Assembly: GCA_030602705.1 (NCBI GenBank)
Contig: JAUVZF010000002.1
Location: 41,325-105,324, forward strand
Reading direction: 5' to 3'
From: Planctomycetota bacterium
Lineage (GTDB): Bacteria; Planctomycetota; Phycisphaerae; FEN-1346
DNA length: 64,000 bases
Shown: positions 27,678 through 36,139 of the stretch, one piece after another
Position numbering within the stretch: the first letter of the stretch is position 1
Layout of the letters: each line of letters opens with the position of its first letter
Translations under genes and position numbers: made by a program
The notes under the pieces: model-generated
Database searches by the model: none
What the model saw: only the letters and a program-made list of their open reading frames with translations
Told to the model about the DNA's origin: nothing

Positions 27678-28601
27678 TTAGTGTTTCTTGCGTTTCTTGC
27701 GAGCCGGCGGCCCGCGCGTTGCGGCGTCGGGGTCGCGGTTTACGACCTGGAGGCCCGGTCGGCGGCTTCTCGCCAGCGCCACCAGGGCCAGGCCGCCGCC
27801 GATCACCATGACGATGGCGATGTTCTGGCTGATCGTCAGGCCGAAGTTGGCGATAAGGTCCTCCTGTGTTGCGGGCATGCCGAGCACCCTCAGGAGTGTC
27901 GGCAGCCCCAACAGGTACTCCGCGGACTCGTCGGCGCGGAGGATCTCGAGCAGGAAGCGGCTGATACCGTACAGCACAGCGAACATGAGAATGATCTGCC
28001 CGTTTCGGCGCCGGTAGCGGAACATGACGTGTAAGACGACCGCCAGAAGGAGTGCATTGAGGCACGAGTAAATCTGAGTCGGGTGCAGGGGCGCGTCGCC
28101 GAACTTCTCCCACGGAATCGAGCCCTCCGGCCAGACCATGCCCCATCCGTGGTGGCAGATGTCGCCGTAGCAGCAGCCGTTCAAGAAACACCCGACCCGC
28201 CCGAACGCCAGACCCAGGGCCAGGCTCGGCGCGATGATGTCGAGCCAGTACAGCACCGGCCGGCGGGTCGCCTTCAGGTACACGATGACGGCCGACGTGG
28301 CCAGGAGAAAGCCGCCGTAGAAGGTCAGGCCGCCTTTCCAGATTCTCACGAGGTCCCACAGGCTCGGGAACTCGCCGCTGTTTTGGATGAAGTAAAACGC
28401 CCTGGCTCCGAACACGCCGCCGAAAAAGCAGCACAGGGCCGCGTTGTAAATGACTTCCGGCGGTTGTCCGTCGCGCCTTGCCCGGCGGGCCGCCCACAGA
28501 ATCGCCGCCAGAAACCCCAGGCACATCGCCACACCGTACCCGTAGAGGGTGACTTCGTGCCCGGTGCCGGGTATCGGTATCCGTACCAGGACCTGACGCA
28601 C
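27678..28601 (-). CDS. lgt: Prolipoprotein diacylglyceryl transferase
   Basis: A 307-residue inner-membrane enzyme that moves diacylglycerol from phosphatidylglycerol to the lipobox Cys of prolipoproteins. About seven membrane helices are visible. The Lgt signature 'GRVGCFLNGCCYG' is at about residues 138-150, with 'HPTQIY' near 174 and 'GGLTFYGGF' near 90 containing the conserved Tyr-Gly pair. It lies between panD and a secreted-protein gene on the same strand. The very C-terminus is Arg/Lys-rich and cytoplasmic. Housekeeping role; no oddity. Confidence 0.96.
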   Translation of the reverse strand: MRQVLVRIPIPGTGHEVTLYGYGVAMCLGFLAAILWAARRARRDGQPPEVIYNAALCCFFGGVFGARAFYFIQNSGEFPSLWDLVRIWKGGLTFYGGFLLATSAVIVYLKATRRPVLYWLDIIAPSLALGLAFGRVGCFLNGCCYGDICHHGWGMVWPEGSIPWEKFGDAPLHPTQIYSCLNALLLAVVLHVMFRYRRRNGQIILMFAVLYGISRFLLEILRADESAEYLLGLPTLLRVLGMPATQEDLIANFGLTISQNIAIVMVIGGGLALVALARSRRPGLQVVNRDPDAATRGPPARKKRKKH

Positions 28602-28624
28602 GCTCGCCCTTCCAGGCTGGGGGT

Positions 28625-28984
28625 CTACATCTCGCGGACGTAACGATTCCGCTCGTCCACGACGATCTTCTGCGGCCTGTGGCTCTCCAGTTCCTCAGGC
28701 GCCAGGTACGCAAAACCGAGGATGATGACGACGTCGCCCGGCTCGCCCAGGCGCGCCGCCGCACCGTTCAGGCAGATCGTGCCGCTGCCGCGCTCGCCAA
28801 CTATCACGTACGTCTCACACCGGGTACCGTTGTTACAGTTGGCCACGAGCACGGCTTCGCCGGGCACCAGGCCGGCCGCCTCGATCAGGTCCTCGTCGAT
28901 GGTGATGCTGCCCTCGTATTCGAGGCGCGTTTCGGTGATGCGTGCCCGGTGGATCTTGGATCTCAGCACTTTGATTAGCATCAT
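28625..28984 (-). CDS. panD: Aspartate 1-decarboxylase (pyruvoyl enzyme)
   Basis: About 119 residues. It converts L-aspartate to beta-alanine for pantothenate synthesis. The proenzyme self-cleaves between Gly and Ser in 'YEGSITID' to make the pyruvoyl group; that motif is intact. The ATG at 28984 is preferred since GGAGG lies about nine bases upstream; the next codon is also ATG, and an upstream TTG is less likely. The start lies five bases after the panC stop, so the two are translationally linked. The beta-alanine made here is the substrate of the adjacent PanC. Confidence 0.95.
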   Translation of the reverse strand: MMLIKVLRSKIHRARITETRLEYEGSITIDEDLIEAAGLVPGEAVLVANCNNGTRCETYVIVGERGSGTICLNGAAARLGEPGDVVIILGFAYLAPEELESHRPQKIVVDERNRYVREM

Positions 28985-28989
28985 CTTGG

Positions 28990-29859
28990 TCAACCTCCAC
29001 CTCCGCGTTCACCCAGGTCGCGGAGCAGTACGTTGTCAATCAGTCGTGTCGTTCCGACGCGGACGGCCGCAGCGACGAGGACGTTCTCGGCGACGCATTC
29101 GAGGTCGTCCAGCGTGTCGGGGTCCACGACGGCGACGTACTCGGTTTCGACGCCCTCGGCGTCCGCCAGTTGGCGGCGGACGGCGTCGGCGAGTTTCCCG
29201 GCATCGCGCTCGCCGCCGACGACGGCGTCCCGGGCCTCCAGCAGTGCTCGGCTGAGGGCCAGGGCGCGGCGGCGATCCTGGTCACTAAGATACACGTTGC
29301 GGCTGCTGGTTGCCAGCCCGTCGGTGTCGCGGATGAGCGGGCAGCCGCGGACCTCGACCGGCAGGTTCAGATCCGCCGCCATCCGCCGGACGATTGCCAG
29401 TTGCTGAGCGTCCTTCTCGCCGAAGTACGCCACGTCGGGCTGGACGATGGCAAACAGTTTCGCCACGACCGTGCAGACGCCGTCGAAGTGGCCGGGGCGG
29501 AAGGCCCCGCACATCGTCTCGCTCATCCCCGGCACACGGACCGTCGTCTTGGGCCCGTCGGGGCACATCTCTTCCCTCTTCGGGGCGAAGACCAGGTCCA
29601 CGCCCTCGCGCGTGCAAACCTCCAGATCGTCCTCCAGCGGCCGGGGGTACGCCTCCAGATCGCGCCCGTCGTCGAACTGGGCCGGATTGACGAAGATGCT
29701 GACGACGACGAATCCGCCGTCGGCCCTTGCCGCGCGGATCAGGCTGACGTGTCCCGCGTGCAGGGCGCCCATGGTCGGCACGAAACCGATCCGCCGGCCC
29801 TGCGTGCGTGCCTCGCGCACGCGCTGGCGGACCTCGCGGATTCGCTCGACAACCATCAT
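28990..29859 (-). CDS. panC: Pantoate-beta-alanine ligase (pantothenate synthetase)
   Basis: A 289-residue cytosolic ligase that joins pantoate and beta-alanine with ATP to make pantothenate. It shows 'GFVPTMGALHAGHVSLI' (the ATP-binding HxGH-type motif), 'VNPAQFDDGRDLEAYPR' and 'YFGEKDAQQ', all at normal positions, plus 'SSRNVYLS' in place of the usual SSRN(M/V)YL. It is full length. It is the first gene of a panC-panD-lgt group on the minus strand. The start is the first of two adjacent ATG codons. No panB is in the window. Confidence 0.97.
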   Translation of the reverse strand: MMVVERIREVRQRVREARTQGRRIGFVPTMGALHAGHVSLIRAARADGGFVVVSIFVNPAQFDDGRDLEAYPRPLEDDLEVCTREGVDLVFAPKREEMCPDGPKTTVRVPGMSETMCGAFRPGHFDGVCTVVAKLFAIVQPDVAYFGEKDAQQLAIVRRMAADLNLPVEVRGCPLIRDTDGLATSSRNVYLSDQDRRRALALSRALLEARDAVVGGERDAGKLADAVRRQLADAEGVETEYVAVVDPDTLDDLECVAENVLVAAAVRVGTTRLIDNVLLRDLGERGGGG

Positions 29860-30275
29860 CGTCTATCCGCCTCGGCGGCTCCCCTGCCAGGGCTTCAGAA
29901 AAATCGGCGAGCGGCCATTATACTGCCTGCGCGGGGGCAAGCAAGGCGCGGGCGAGGCGCCGTGGGCCGGGCGTGTTTCCACGCCGGCAGCCCAGCGCCT
30001 GGCAGGACAGTGGCCGCGCTGCCGGAACGTGCCGCCCGCCATCTGTCACCGCAGAGCGAGTCCGGAGTGCCGGCAGAGTCGCCAGTTTGGTCTTACACCG
30101 CGCCGGCACTTGGGTCCAGGTGGTGAAACATGCGTCCTGCTCTATAACACTTACGTCAATTTTCACCTCGCCGAAACGGGCAAATGCGCGTTTTTTTTGG
30201 CTCGGGGCCCCGTTTCTGGGCCGTGAGGGGCGATTTGGGCCAAAATGTTAAGATAGGTAAGGCAAAACGCGCTGG

Positions 30276-30354
30276 TTTTTGATCCGTTTTTGCGATTTAT
30301 GTGTCCGTTTTTGTCCGTTTTTGTCCCGTTTTGTTCCGTTTTTGAGGGGTTTTT
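30276..30354. other. Phased T-tracts (intrinsically curved DNA)
   Basis: T-runs of three to five bases begin at 30276, 30287, 30296, 30308, 30318, 30329, 30339 and 30350. Seven steps span 74 bp, or 10.6 bp per step, matching the DNA helical repeat. Several units share GTCCG before the T-run. In-phase A/T-tracts are the classic cause of static DNA bending, so this segment should be strongly curved. Confidence 0.75.
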
Positions 30355-30428
30355 GAGAGGGCAAAATTGATGTAAGTCACCTATGCCAGAATGGCAGGCC
30401 GGGCCGGCGGCCGCAAAGGCCCGAAAAG

Positions 30429-30485
30429 TTGTTAGAGTTCTAACAAAATCGAGGGAGGGCCAGGATTTTGTTAGAGTTCTAACAA
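30429..30485. promoter_or_regulatory. Paired 18-bp palindromes forming a larger inverted repeat
   Basis: TTGTTAGAGTTCTAACAA occurs at 30429-30446 and again at 30468-30485, 39 bp apart. Each copy is a palindrome apart from the central GT. AAATC follows the first copy and GATTT precedes the second, so the pair also forms one larger inverted repeat around a 13-base centre (GAGGGAGGGCCAG). It could be a double operator for a dimeric regulator or a structured bidirectional terminator. The sequence does not recur elsewhere in the window as far as I can see. Confidence 0.65.
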
Positions 30486-30563
30486 TCGGGCCGAAAACGG
30501 CAACATCGCCTCACGCAAAGCCGCAACGAATGACACGGCCTGATGTGTGGGGGCACTGCTGGC

Positions 30564-30998
30564 TTACTCGTCTCGGGGTTCCCTGTTGTCCCTGTATTTG
30601 GACCACGGCACCGACCTGTCAATCTTGAAGGGATCAGGATAGCGCTGGTAGAAGGCCATCATTTTCTCGACGGAGGCTCGCGACATGCCGATGTGCTCGG
30701 CAGGCGTCGTGTTCTTTCCCACCAAGTAGAACCCGTGGCCTTCCAGACGGCCGATGAACTCGGCGAGGTACTTGCCTGCGAACCAGTACGCCCTCGGGTC
30801 CCTGTGGCCCCTCTTTCCGGCTGAAGCGAGGGCCTCCCGGACGGCCGCAAGTGTCGCCCCGTAGTCCAGTTCGATGCACCGCAGTTCCGACTGCAAGGAT
30901 TTGGCTTGCTCAAGCGCCCGGCTGACCGATGTAGTTGCGCGGATGCGCAAGCCCTTGTCCGTCTCCTTCACCTCAAGAACGATGGGATACTGGGTCAT
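30564..30998 (-). CDS. Small protein of the GHKL/methylase operon, possible HTH segment
   Basis: A 144-residue protein of no family I recognise. The ATG at 30998 overlaps the stop of the GHKL ATPase gene (ATGA), so the two are translated together. The N-terminal half is a beta-plus-helix region ('YPIVLEVKETDKGLRIRATTSVSRALEQAKSL'). The C-terminal half contains 'TPAEHIGMSRASVEKMMAFYQRYPDP', which looks like a helix-turn-helix with its recognition helix, followed by 'VPWSKYRDNRE'. It could be a DNA-specificity subunit, a regulator of the operon, or an antitoxin-like control factor. It is the last gene of the four-gene accessory operon. Confidence 0.6.
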   Translation of the reverse strand: MTQYPIVLEVKETDKGLRIRATTSVSRALEQAKSLQSELRCIELDYGATLAAVREALASAGKRGHRDPRAYWFAGKYLAEFIGRLEGHGFYLVGKNTTPAEHIGMSRASVEKMMAFYQRYPDPFKIDRSVPWSKYRDNREPRDE

Positions 30999-32533
30999 TT
31001 CATCCCGCCCCACGACACCATGAACCGCTGAAGGAACTCAAGTGGCGGCCGCCCCTCTTGGACGTGCGCCGAGAGGGTGGAGGCCACGGCGAACGTGATG
31101 TAGAGGTCGGCCGCGCTGCCGCCCCGCAGCCGCTTGTAGGCCGGATGGAGGGCGTTGACGTACAGCGTGCTGCCCCGGAGCCATGCCATCTCATCGCCGC
31201 CGGTTTCATCATCAAACCCGATCATCAGGCCTGGCCGCTTACGCCGACTCGTGCGCTCCTTGGCCTTTTCGGCGCCGGTGTCGTCTACGTCAAGGTGCGT
31301 CCCATCAAGGAGCCCCTCGACAGCGCCCTCAACACCTTCGCCCGCGCCCGCGCCTGCGCCCCCTCTATCACCTGTGGCTACGTCGCTGCCGTCAGCCTCT
31401 ACGGCCACGCTCATTCCCTCGGGATCGGCGAGAACGGCGGGCACTTCCGCGCCACTCTTCTTTCGACCGAACAGGGGAGCAAGTTCGGGAAAGTCCGGCA
31501 GAATCTCCCCAACGACCTTGTCGATCTCCTTCTGGAGCCTCTCAAGGCCCTTGTCGCGCTTGGGTTCCGGCTTTCGGGTTTCTCCAAAGCCCTCCAACAC
31601 GTCGGCGACGGCCTCCTGGACAGCCTTGCGGGTCTTGTAGTACTTCTGGAGGCTGGTGGGGTCACGCAGAAAATCGCACTTGTTCGTCGTCAGCACCTCG
31701 ACCAGTTCGGGCACCTCTACGACGCCCGTAAGGTGACCGGGGTTGCGGGGTGTCACGCCAAGCCACTCCCACCCGCGCTTGATGACCTTGCCGTAGGTGC
31801 TGACGGCGAGTCCCCTCTGCGCCTCGTCGAGTTCGTCGGCCGCTTTGACGAGGAACCCGATGCCCGTCAGTTTCTTGCGTTTGCCCTTTCTCACGACGAA
31901 GTAGGCGGCGGCCTCGCGCTTCATGTCGGGCAACGCCAACGCCTCGTCGTTGACCGCGATTGTAATGCCGCACGGATAGATGTGGCCGAGGACCTTGGTG
32001 AACTCCGGATCGAGGAGCGGGTAGAATTGCCTGCGGATCGCGCTTCTCACGGAGGCCGCCGACAGCAGTTGCTTGGCCTCCCCGTCCTTGAAGTGCAGCC
32101 GGACGCCGGTGCCCTTCGTGTCGGAGACGATCCCCAGCGTGCCCATGTCCTCCCACGGCGCCTTGAAACTCGATTCAAGCCACCAGCGGCTACAGAAGCA
32201 CGAGCGTGGACGGCGGGTCTCTGTCAGGACCTCGCGGCAGACAAGCAAGGCCAACTTCGCCCCGACGCCGGCGAAGCCGATCCCCTTGCCACGAATCTTC
32301 GTGGTGGCGGCGATGTCGTGGTAGCGCTCGAACCCCTTGCGCGTCATGCCCTCGCCGTTGTCCACGAAGGTCAGGCGCTGCTGGGAGGGCTCGACCCGGA
32401 TGTCGATACGCGAGCAGCCCGAGTCGAGGGCGTTGGCGATAAGTTCCGTCAGGATCGCCTCCTCGACGGGGCACGGATAACTGTCGCGGATGTCCTCAAG
32501 GAGGTGCTTTAGATCAACCCTGGTTTCCGCCAT
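30995..32533 (-). CDS. GHKL-family ATPase (MutL/Hsp90/MORC-like) of a putative restriction or defence operon
   Basis: A 512-residue protein. The N-terminal 120 residues carry all three Bergerat-fold motifs: 'ELIANALDSG' (E-x3-N-x2-D), 'FVDNGEGM' (D-x-G-x-G) and 'GKGIGFAGVGAKLAL' (lid glycines). The signature Glu is present, so it should bind and probably hydrolyse ATP, with ATP-driven dimerisation as in MutL and MORC. A middle domain follows (about 125-330), then a helical region, a Gly/Glu/Asp-rich low-complexity linker (about 385-435) and a conserved C-terminal domain of about 80 residues. It lacks histidine-kinase HisKA features. It starts 23 nt after the methylase gene. MutL/MORC-like ATPases next to DNA methyltransferases have been proposed by comparative genomics to belong to restriction systems; the same logic applies here. 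Confidence 0.75.
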   Translation of the reverse strand: MAETRVDLKHLLEDIRDSYPCPVEEAILTELIANALDSGCSRIDIRVEPSQQRLTFVDNGEGMTRKGFERYHDIAATTKIRGKGIGFAGVGAKLALLVCREVLTETRRPRSCFCSRWWLESSFKAPWEDMGTLGIVSDTKGTGVRLHFKDGEAKQLLSAASVRSAIRRQFYPLLDPEFTKVLGHIYPCGITIAVNDEALALPDMKREAAAYFVVRKGKRKKLTGIGFLVKAADELDEAQRGLAVSTYGKVIKRGWEWLGVTPRNPGHLTGVVEVPELVEVLTTNKCDFLRDPTSLQKYYKTRKAVQEAVADVLEGFGETRKPEPKRDKGLERLQKEIDKVVGEILPDFPELAPLFGRKKSGAEVPAVLADPEGMSVAVEADGSDVATGDRGGAGAGAGEGVEGAVEGLLDGTHLDVDDTGAEKAKERTSRRKRPGLMIGFDDETGGDEMAWLRGSTLYVNALHPAYKRLRGGSAADLYITFAVASTLSAHVQEGRPPLEFLQRFMVSWGGMK

Positions 32534-32556
32534 TGATTATCCCCCTCGCGCAGAGC

Positions 32557-35500
32557 CTAGAGTCTGAGCATCGGCTTCACGATGGAGTCGATCTCGGCGA
32601 GTTCCTTGGAGAGCATCTGGCGGACCCGCTGGCGCAGGACGCCGATGCTCTTGGTCTTCCCCGGGCCGCCCGACGCGACCCACCTCCGCACCTTCTTCGC
32701 GCACGCCTTGCCGATCTCGGCGAGCCGGCAGTGGTCCGCCACCTCTCCGCCGAACTGCGGGATCGGCAGGTCGAGAACCTTCTTATGGATGTCACGCGCC
32801 CCCCATAGACCCCGAGACTGAGCCTCCTTGATGATCTTGTCAACCGCAGGGGCGTTCAGAAAGGCAGACAGATACTGGCCCTCCTCTGCACTATCAGTTT
32901 CCAGATGATAGGTCTTCGTGTCGGCAACAAAGTCCTGCGGCTCCAGCCCGCCACGAAGGCTTCTGCGAAGGTCCATCTTCCGAACTACGCAGGCACACAC
33001 ATGCGTACCAGAAGTGCAATAAAGAGCGCGATAAGATGCTTTTGGGTCCTGCCCGGTGAGCAGCCTCTGATAGTTGAGTCGCTCCAGGGAGGTCATGTTC
33101 TTCGCCTTCTCGCCCCGACGTTTTTTCCACTCGGCCTGGGCGCGGTCGAGCCAGCCTGCCAGGTGAACGTACCCTTCCCGGCGAGCCTTGTCCGCGTCTT
33201 GAAGATAGAAAGTATTCCATCTTTTGAGAAGGGGAAGGACTATCGGCCTGAGACACAAGATGCCGAAAGGAACCATATCTGCTGGCAACAAGGTCGCGTA
33301 AACGAACTTGCTCTCCACGGCCCCTTCGATGACACAGTCCTTGTAAGGCTTCTTAGCCGAGTTGCGCGCGTATGCTGAGGACGCCAAGGGTGGGAGGGCC
33401 TCATCATAGCCCAAGTCCGAAGAGCGAACGTCAACGAACCAGAAGCATCGCGGGACAATCGACGCCCCTTGACGGAACCGACCCCGATAAACACTGCCGT
33501 CCAGTTTGAGGCGCTTCCCTGGCGACCAAAACGAACTCTCCCCCATTTCCGAAAGACTGAAGGACGCACTCTGGCATGAGAGTCTGTCTTCCGCCTTGTC
33601 CAAGCCAGCGTTTCGGAAAGGCAGTTCCCCGGCCATGATCTCACCGGGAATCGGCCCCTCCACCTTCCCTTTCTTCTTCTCGCCAATGTACACGGCCGCG
33701 GCGGTCGTCTTGAAAAGCGGCGAAATCCCCTCTAAGTCCCAGAGTTCCGTGGTCTTCAGATGCACTCGCTTGATCTTGCCACGCCGGAGGGCGTCGTGCT
33801 GGTCGGCGCTGAAGATGCTCTTCGGGAGGACGAAGCCGATCTTGCCTTCGGGCTTGAGGTAGAGGTCGGCAGACCGGACGAGAAACAGTGTGCCGAGTTC
33901 CAGATGGGTAACCAGGTTCGCTCGTCCCACGACGAGGCCATAGGTCTTCGTGATCTGGTACTTCAGAAAGTCGCGGTAATCCGGCTGCTCAACGTAGCGG
34001 TAGGAAAGCCAAGGTGGATTGCCGACGATGATGTCGAATTGCTCCCTGAGAAACAGCGGCCTGTAGATGTTCTTCAGGACGAACACCCAAATCGTGTCGC
34101 GGCGGGCCTTGATGATCTTCTTCAACGCATGAGCAACTGAAAACAACACGCCCACTTCATCCTCATCATCCAGAAGCCCGGGATGCTGCCGCTTGAGGAA
34201 CGTGCCGAATGCTTTCGCGTTAACCTCTTTCTCCTTGGAGTGGACGGCGAAGTCACGGGCGGCCTCGATGGCAAGGTCGTACTTGTCCGGGTCTGTGATG
34301 AGCGACGCCGGAATGTGCGTCTCACGATCGTCGATGCTCGTGCGATAGCATTCTACCTTGTGCCAGAGTTGCCGTCGCACTTCGCGCTCCGGCGGCCGGA
34401 TGCTGTTGGCGAGATACACCGGGATGGCGACCCTTCGCCGCCTCTTGGTCATCAGGTCGCCGAGGGCAAGGACGTAGTTGGCCTTAGCAATGATGCACGC
34501 GAGAGGGTGAATATCCAGCCCCACGACGCCGGAGAGAACATGCGTCAGCGTCTTCATGGAGTCGCCGAGGAGGCGGCGTTTCTCGCGGATGGCCATGTAG
34601 AGGAACGTTCCCGACCCGCACGCCGGGTCTAAAACGGTGGACTCGGGGCTCGGCTCAAGCAATCTCCGAACGATTCGGTGGGCGAGCCAGTCTGGCGTGT
34701 AGTACTCGCCGAGATCGTGCCTCGTAACCGGATCGACCAGTTCTTCGTAAAGGGCCTTGAGAACGTCTTCGGAGATTTCGCGCAAGTTGTAGTCGCCGAG
34801 CAGGCCCAAGAGCAGTCGGGCCGTCTCGATGGCCGTCTGCTTGGTTTCCTTGCGGGCGATCCAGGAGAATAAGTCCTCTTCAAGGAAGTTCTCGATGCGG
34901 AGCCCGTCCCTGAAGTAAGTGCCCTCCAAGATGTCAATAAGGTCACCGTCGTTGGGGCGATCATGCCGGCCCGCGAGCCGTGACCAGACCATCAACTTGG
35001 CGAGCGTCGCAAGGTACGTGTGCCGGACGAAGAGTTCCTCATCGGCCTGGGACGTGCCGTATACGATACGGAGATACTTGTCCCACGCCTCATAGAGAAC
35101 GCTGTAATCGGAGTGGTCTTGGACCTCCCGCCATACGCGCACCAGCGCGTCAGCCACTACCTGGAAGGCGTGGCTGTTCGGGCCGAAGTCTTTGACGATG
35201 TGATCGCTGGTTGGGTGGAGTATCGTCTTGCGCAGGAGGTAGCGGTCGAGGAGGAAGTAGAACTCCTCCCAGCCGTCACGCTGGACGATCTTGGGGGCGT
35301 CGAAGTCCTCAAGCAGATTCAGGGTGATCTCGTCCGGTTCAACGGCCTGCTTGCTGGGGTCTTCAGCGATGGGAGCATAGGCCCTGAATTGCAGGCCGTC
35401 CGTTGCCAGACAGAGGTACTTGTTCCGGCCGCCGGGCGGCTCCTGAGACCATGCACACGCGGTGTACCGCTTGAGTTGGCCTTCGGCCTCGTCAACCTTT

Positions 35501-35814
35501 GCGGCTTTGGTCAGGTCTTTCTCAAACTCGATGATGAGGCTGCCGGACAACTGGTCGGCCCGGCCGCGATGGATGCGGTCCTTCCCCTTGGCCTTGAGGT
35601 ACGTCTCAATCCCCTTAACGTAGTCTTCGATGAAGCCGGGCTGTACCCCAAACAGGCTGTTGAGCAAGAGGGTGAACCGGTGGGACTTCGCCGCCTCGCT
35701 GTTGATGGTAGGGATGCTCTCAAGGTACTCGTGGATCGCCAGTTCCTTGCCGAGTGCCTCAAGGTCGGGCATGCGCGAAGCCTTCTCGGTGAGTTTGGAC
35801 TTCTTGGCCATCAC
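32557..35814 (-). CDS. Single-chain N6-adenine DNA methyltransferase with nuclease-like N-terminus (Eco57I/type IIG-like)
   Basis: A 1085-residue protein. The methyltransferase core has 'EYYTPDWLAHRIV' before motif I 'LDPACGSGTFLYMA' (about residues 385-410), and the catalytic 'DIIVGNPPWLSYRYV' (NPPW, motif IV) near 600. A large C-terminal half (about 690-1060) matches the target-recognition region of such enzymes. The N-terminal 200 residues include 'GRADQLSGSLIIEFEKDL', placed like a PD-(D/E)xK nuclease strand. The last position reads E-x-E then K, a variant, so cleavage activity is uncertain. The GTG/ATG start overlaps the stop of the upstream HhH gene. Patches of lower GC (about 32900-33600) suggest foreign origin. 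Function: sequence-specific adenine methylation, probably coupled to restriction or phage exclusion with the neighbouring ATPase. Confidence 0.85.
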   Translation of the reverse strand: MMAKKSKLTEKASRMPDLEALGKELAIHEYLESIPTINSEAAKSHRFTLLLNSLFGVQPGFIEDYVKGIETYLKAKGKDRIHRGRADQLSGSLIIEFEKDLTKAAKVDEAEGQLKRYTACAWSQEPPGGRNKYLCLATDGLQFRAYAPIAEDPSKQAVEPDEITLNLLEDFDAPKIVQRDGWEEFYFLLDRYLLRKTILHPTSDHIVKDFGPNSHAFQVVADALVRVWREVQDHSDYSVLYEAWDKYLRIVYGTSQADEELFVRHTYLATLAKLMVWSRLAGRHDRPNDGDLIDILEGTYFRDGLRIENFLEEDLFSWIARKETKQTAIETARLLLGLLGDYNLREISEDVLKALYEELVDPVTRHDLGEYYTPDWLAHRIVRRLLEPSPESTVLDPACGSGTFLYMAIREKRRLLGDSMKTLTHVLSGVVGLDIHPLACIIAKANYVLALGDLMTKRRRRVAIPVYLANSIRPPEREVRRQLWHKVECYRTSIDDRETHIPASLITDPDKYDLAIEAARDFAVHSKEKEVNAKAFGTFLKRQHPGLLDDEDEVGVLFSVAHALKKIIKARRDTIWVFVLKNIYRPLFLREQFDIIVGNPPWLSYRYVEQPDYRDFLKYQITKTYGLVVGRANLVTHLELGTLFLVRSADLYLKPEGKIGFVLPKSIFSADQHDALRRGKIKRVHLKTTELWDLEGISPLFKTTAAAVYIGEKKKGKVEGPIPGEIMAGELPFRNAGLDKAEDRLSCQSASFSLSEMGESSFWSPGKRLKLDGSVYRGRFRQGASIVPRCFWFVDVRSSDLGYDEALPPLASSAYARNSAKKPYKDCVIEGAVESKFVYATLLPADMVPFGILCLRPIVLPLLKRWNTFYLQDADKARREGYVHLAGWLDRAQAEWKKRRGEKAKNMTSLERLNYQRLLTGQDPKASYRALYCTSGTHVCACVVRKMDLRRSLRGGLEPQDFVADTKTYHLETDSAEEGQYLSAFLNAPAVDKIIKEAQSRGLWGARDIHKKVLDLPIPQFGGEVADHCRLAEIGKACAKKVRRWVASGGPGKTKSIGVLRQRVRQMLSKELAEIDSIVKPMLRL

Positions 35815-36083
35815 TGGGCCCTCAAGCGTCTGCCGATCTCAAGCGCGGCCGCAATGCGGATGATCTTCACGTCCGACAATCCCTTGAACCGCAGAAGTTC
35901 CTCAAGGGGCCGCCCGGCAAGGCCTGCCAGCGACCCGTATTCGGCAAGCACCTCGCCCGCAATCTGCTCGGCGCTCTTGCCCGGCATGCCGGTGGAGATA
36001 AGGATGGCCAGGAGTTCGGCCTCGGAGAGGGACTCTGAGCCCTCCTCACGCAGTTTGCCGCCGGGGTGTTTCCATTTGCCCAT
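35811..36083 (-). CDS. Stand-alone RadC-type helix-hairpin-helix protein (no JAB domain)
   Basis: A 90-residue protein. The ATG at 36083 has GGAGG six bases upstream and starts 'MGKWKHPGGKLREEG'; a longer frame to 36140 lacks such a site. Residues about 20-88 ('SLSEAELLAILISTGMPGKSAEQIAGEVL' through 'LLRFKGLSDVKIIRIAAALEIGRRL') match the N-terminal HhH half of RadC/UPF0758 proteins. The C-terminal JAB/MPN metalloprotease-like half is absent: the next gene starts at the stop codon in another family, so this is a complete small gene, not a break. HhH domains bind DNA without sequence specificity. As first gene of the methylase-GHKL operon it may recruit the complex to DNA or to branched structures. 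Confidence 0.75.
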   Translation of the reverse strand: MGKWKHPGGKLREEGSESLSEAELLAILISTGMPGKSAEQIAGEVLAEYGSLAGLAGRPLEELLRFKGLSDVKIIRIAAALEIGRRLRAQ

Positions 36084-36139
36084 GAACCGCCTCCAGGCAG
36101 TTTGAGAAGGGCCTTTCCCATCAGCAGTTGCCGCCAACA

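Larger units (their letters stand above)
29860..30563. other. AT-rich spacer with unusual DNA structure between panC and the accessory operon
   Basis: About 700 bases without a credible gene. GC drops sharply from about 30150 on. It holds an eight-T run (30191-30198), a phased T-tract array (30276-30354) and a pair of 18-bp palindromes (30429-30485), described separately. It lies between the 5' side of panC and the 3' end of the four-gene accessory operon, both on the minus strand, so it could carry the panC promoter, the operon terminator, or an island boundary. Confidence 0.6.

Noticed and set aside
30300..30345. GTCCGTTTTT direct repeats as a CRISPR-like or origin-type iteron array
   Set aside because: Units are only 10-11 bp, contiguous and imperfect; no replication or Cas gene is nearby. 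Phased bending explains the spacing better.
30935..32512. A 525-residue open frame on the plus strand
   Set aside because: Antisense of the GHKL ATPase gene, whose three Bergerat motifs are unambiguous.
30995..32533. Histidine kinase
   Set aside because: It has the Bergerat ATPase motifs but no HisKA helix, HAMP or membrane segment, and the sequence after the ATPase resembles MutL/MORC-type chains in length and order.
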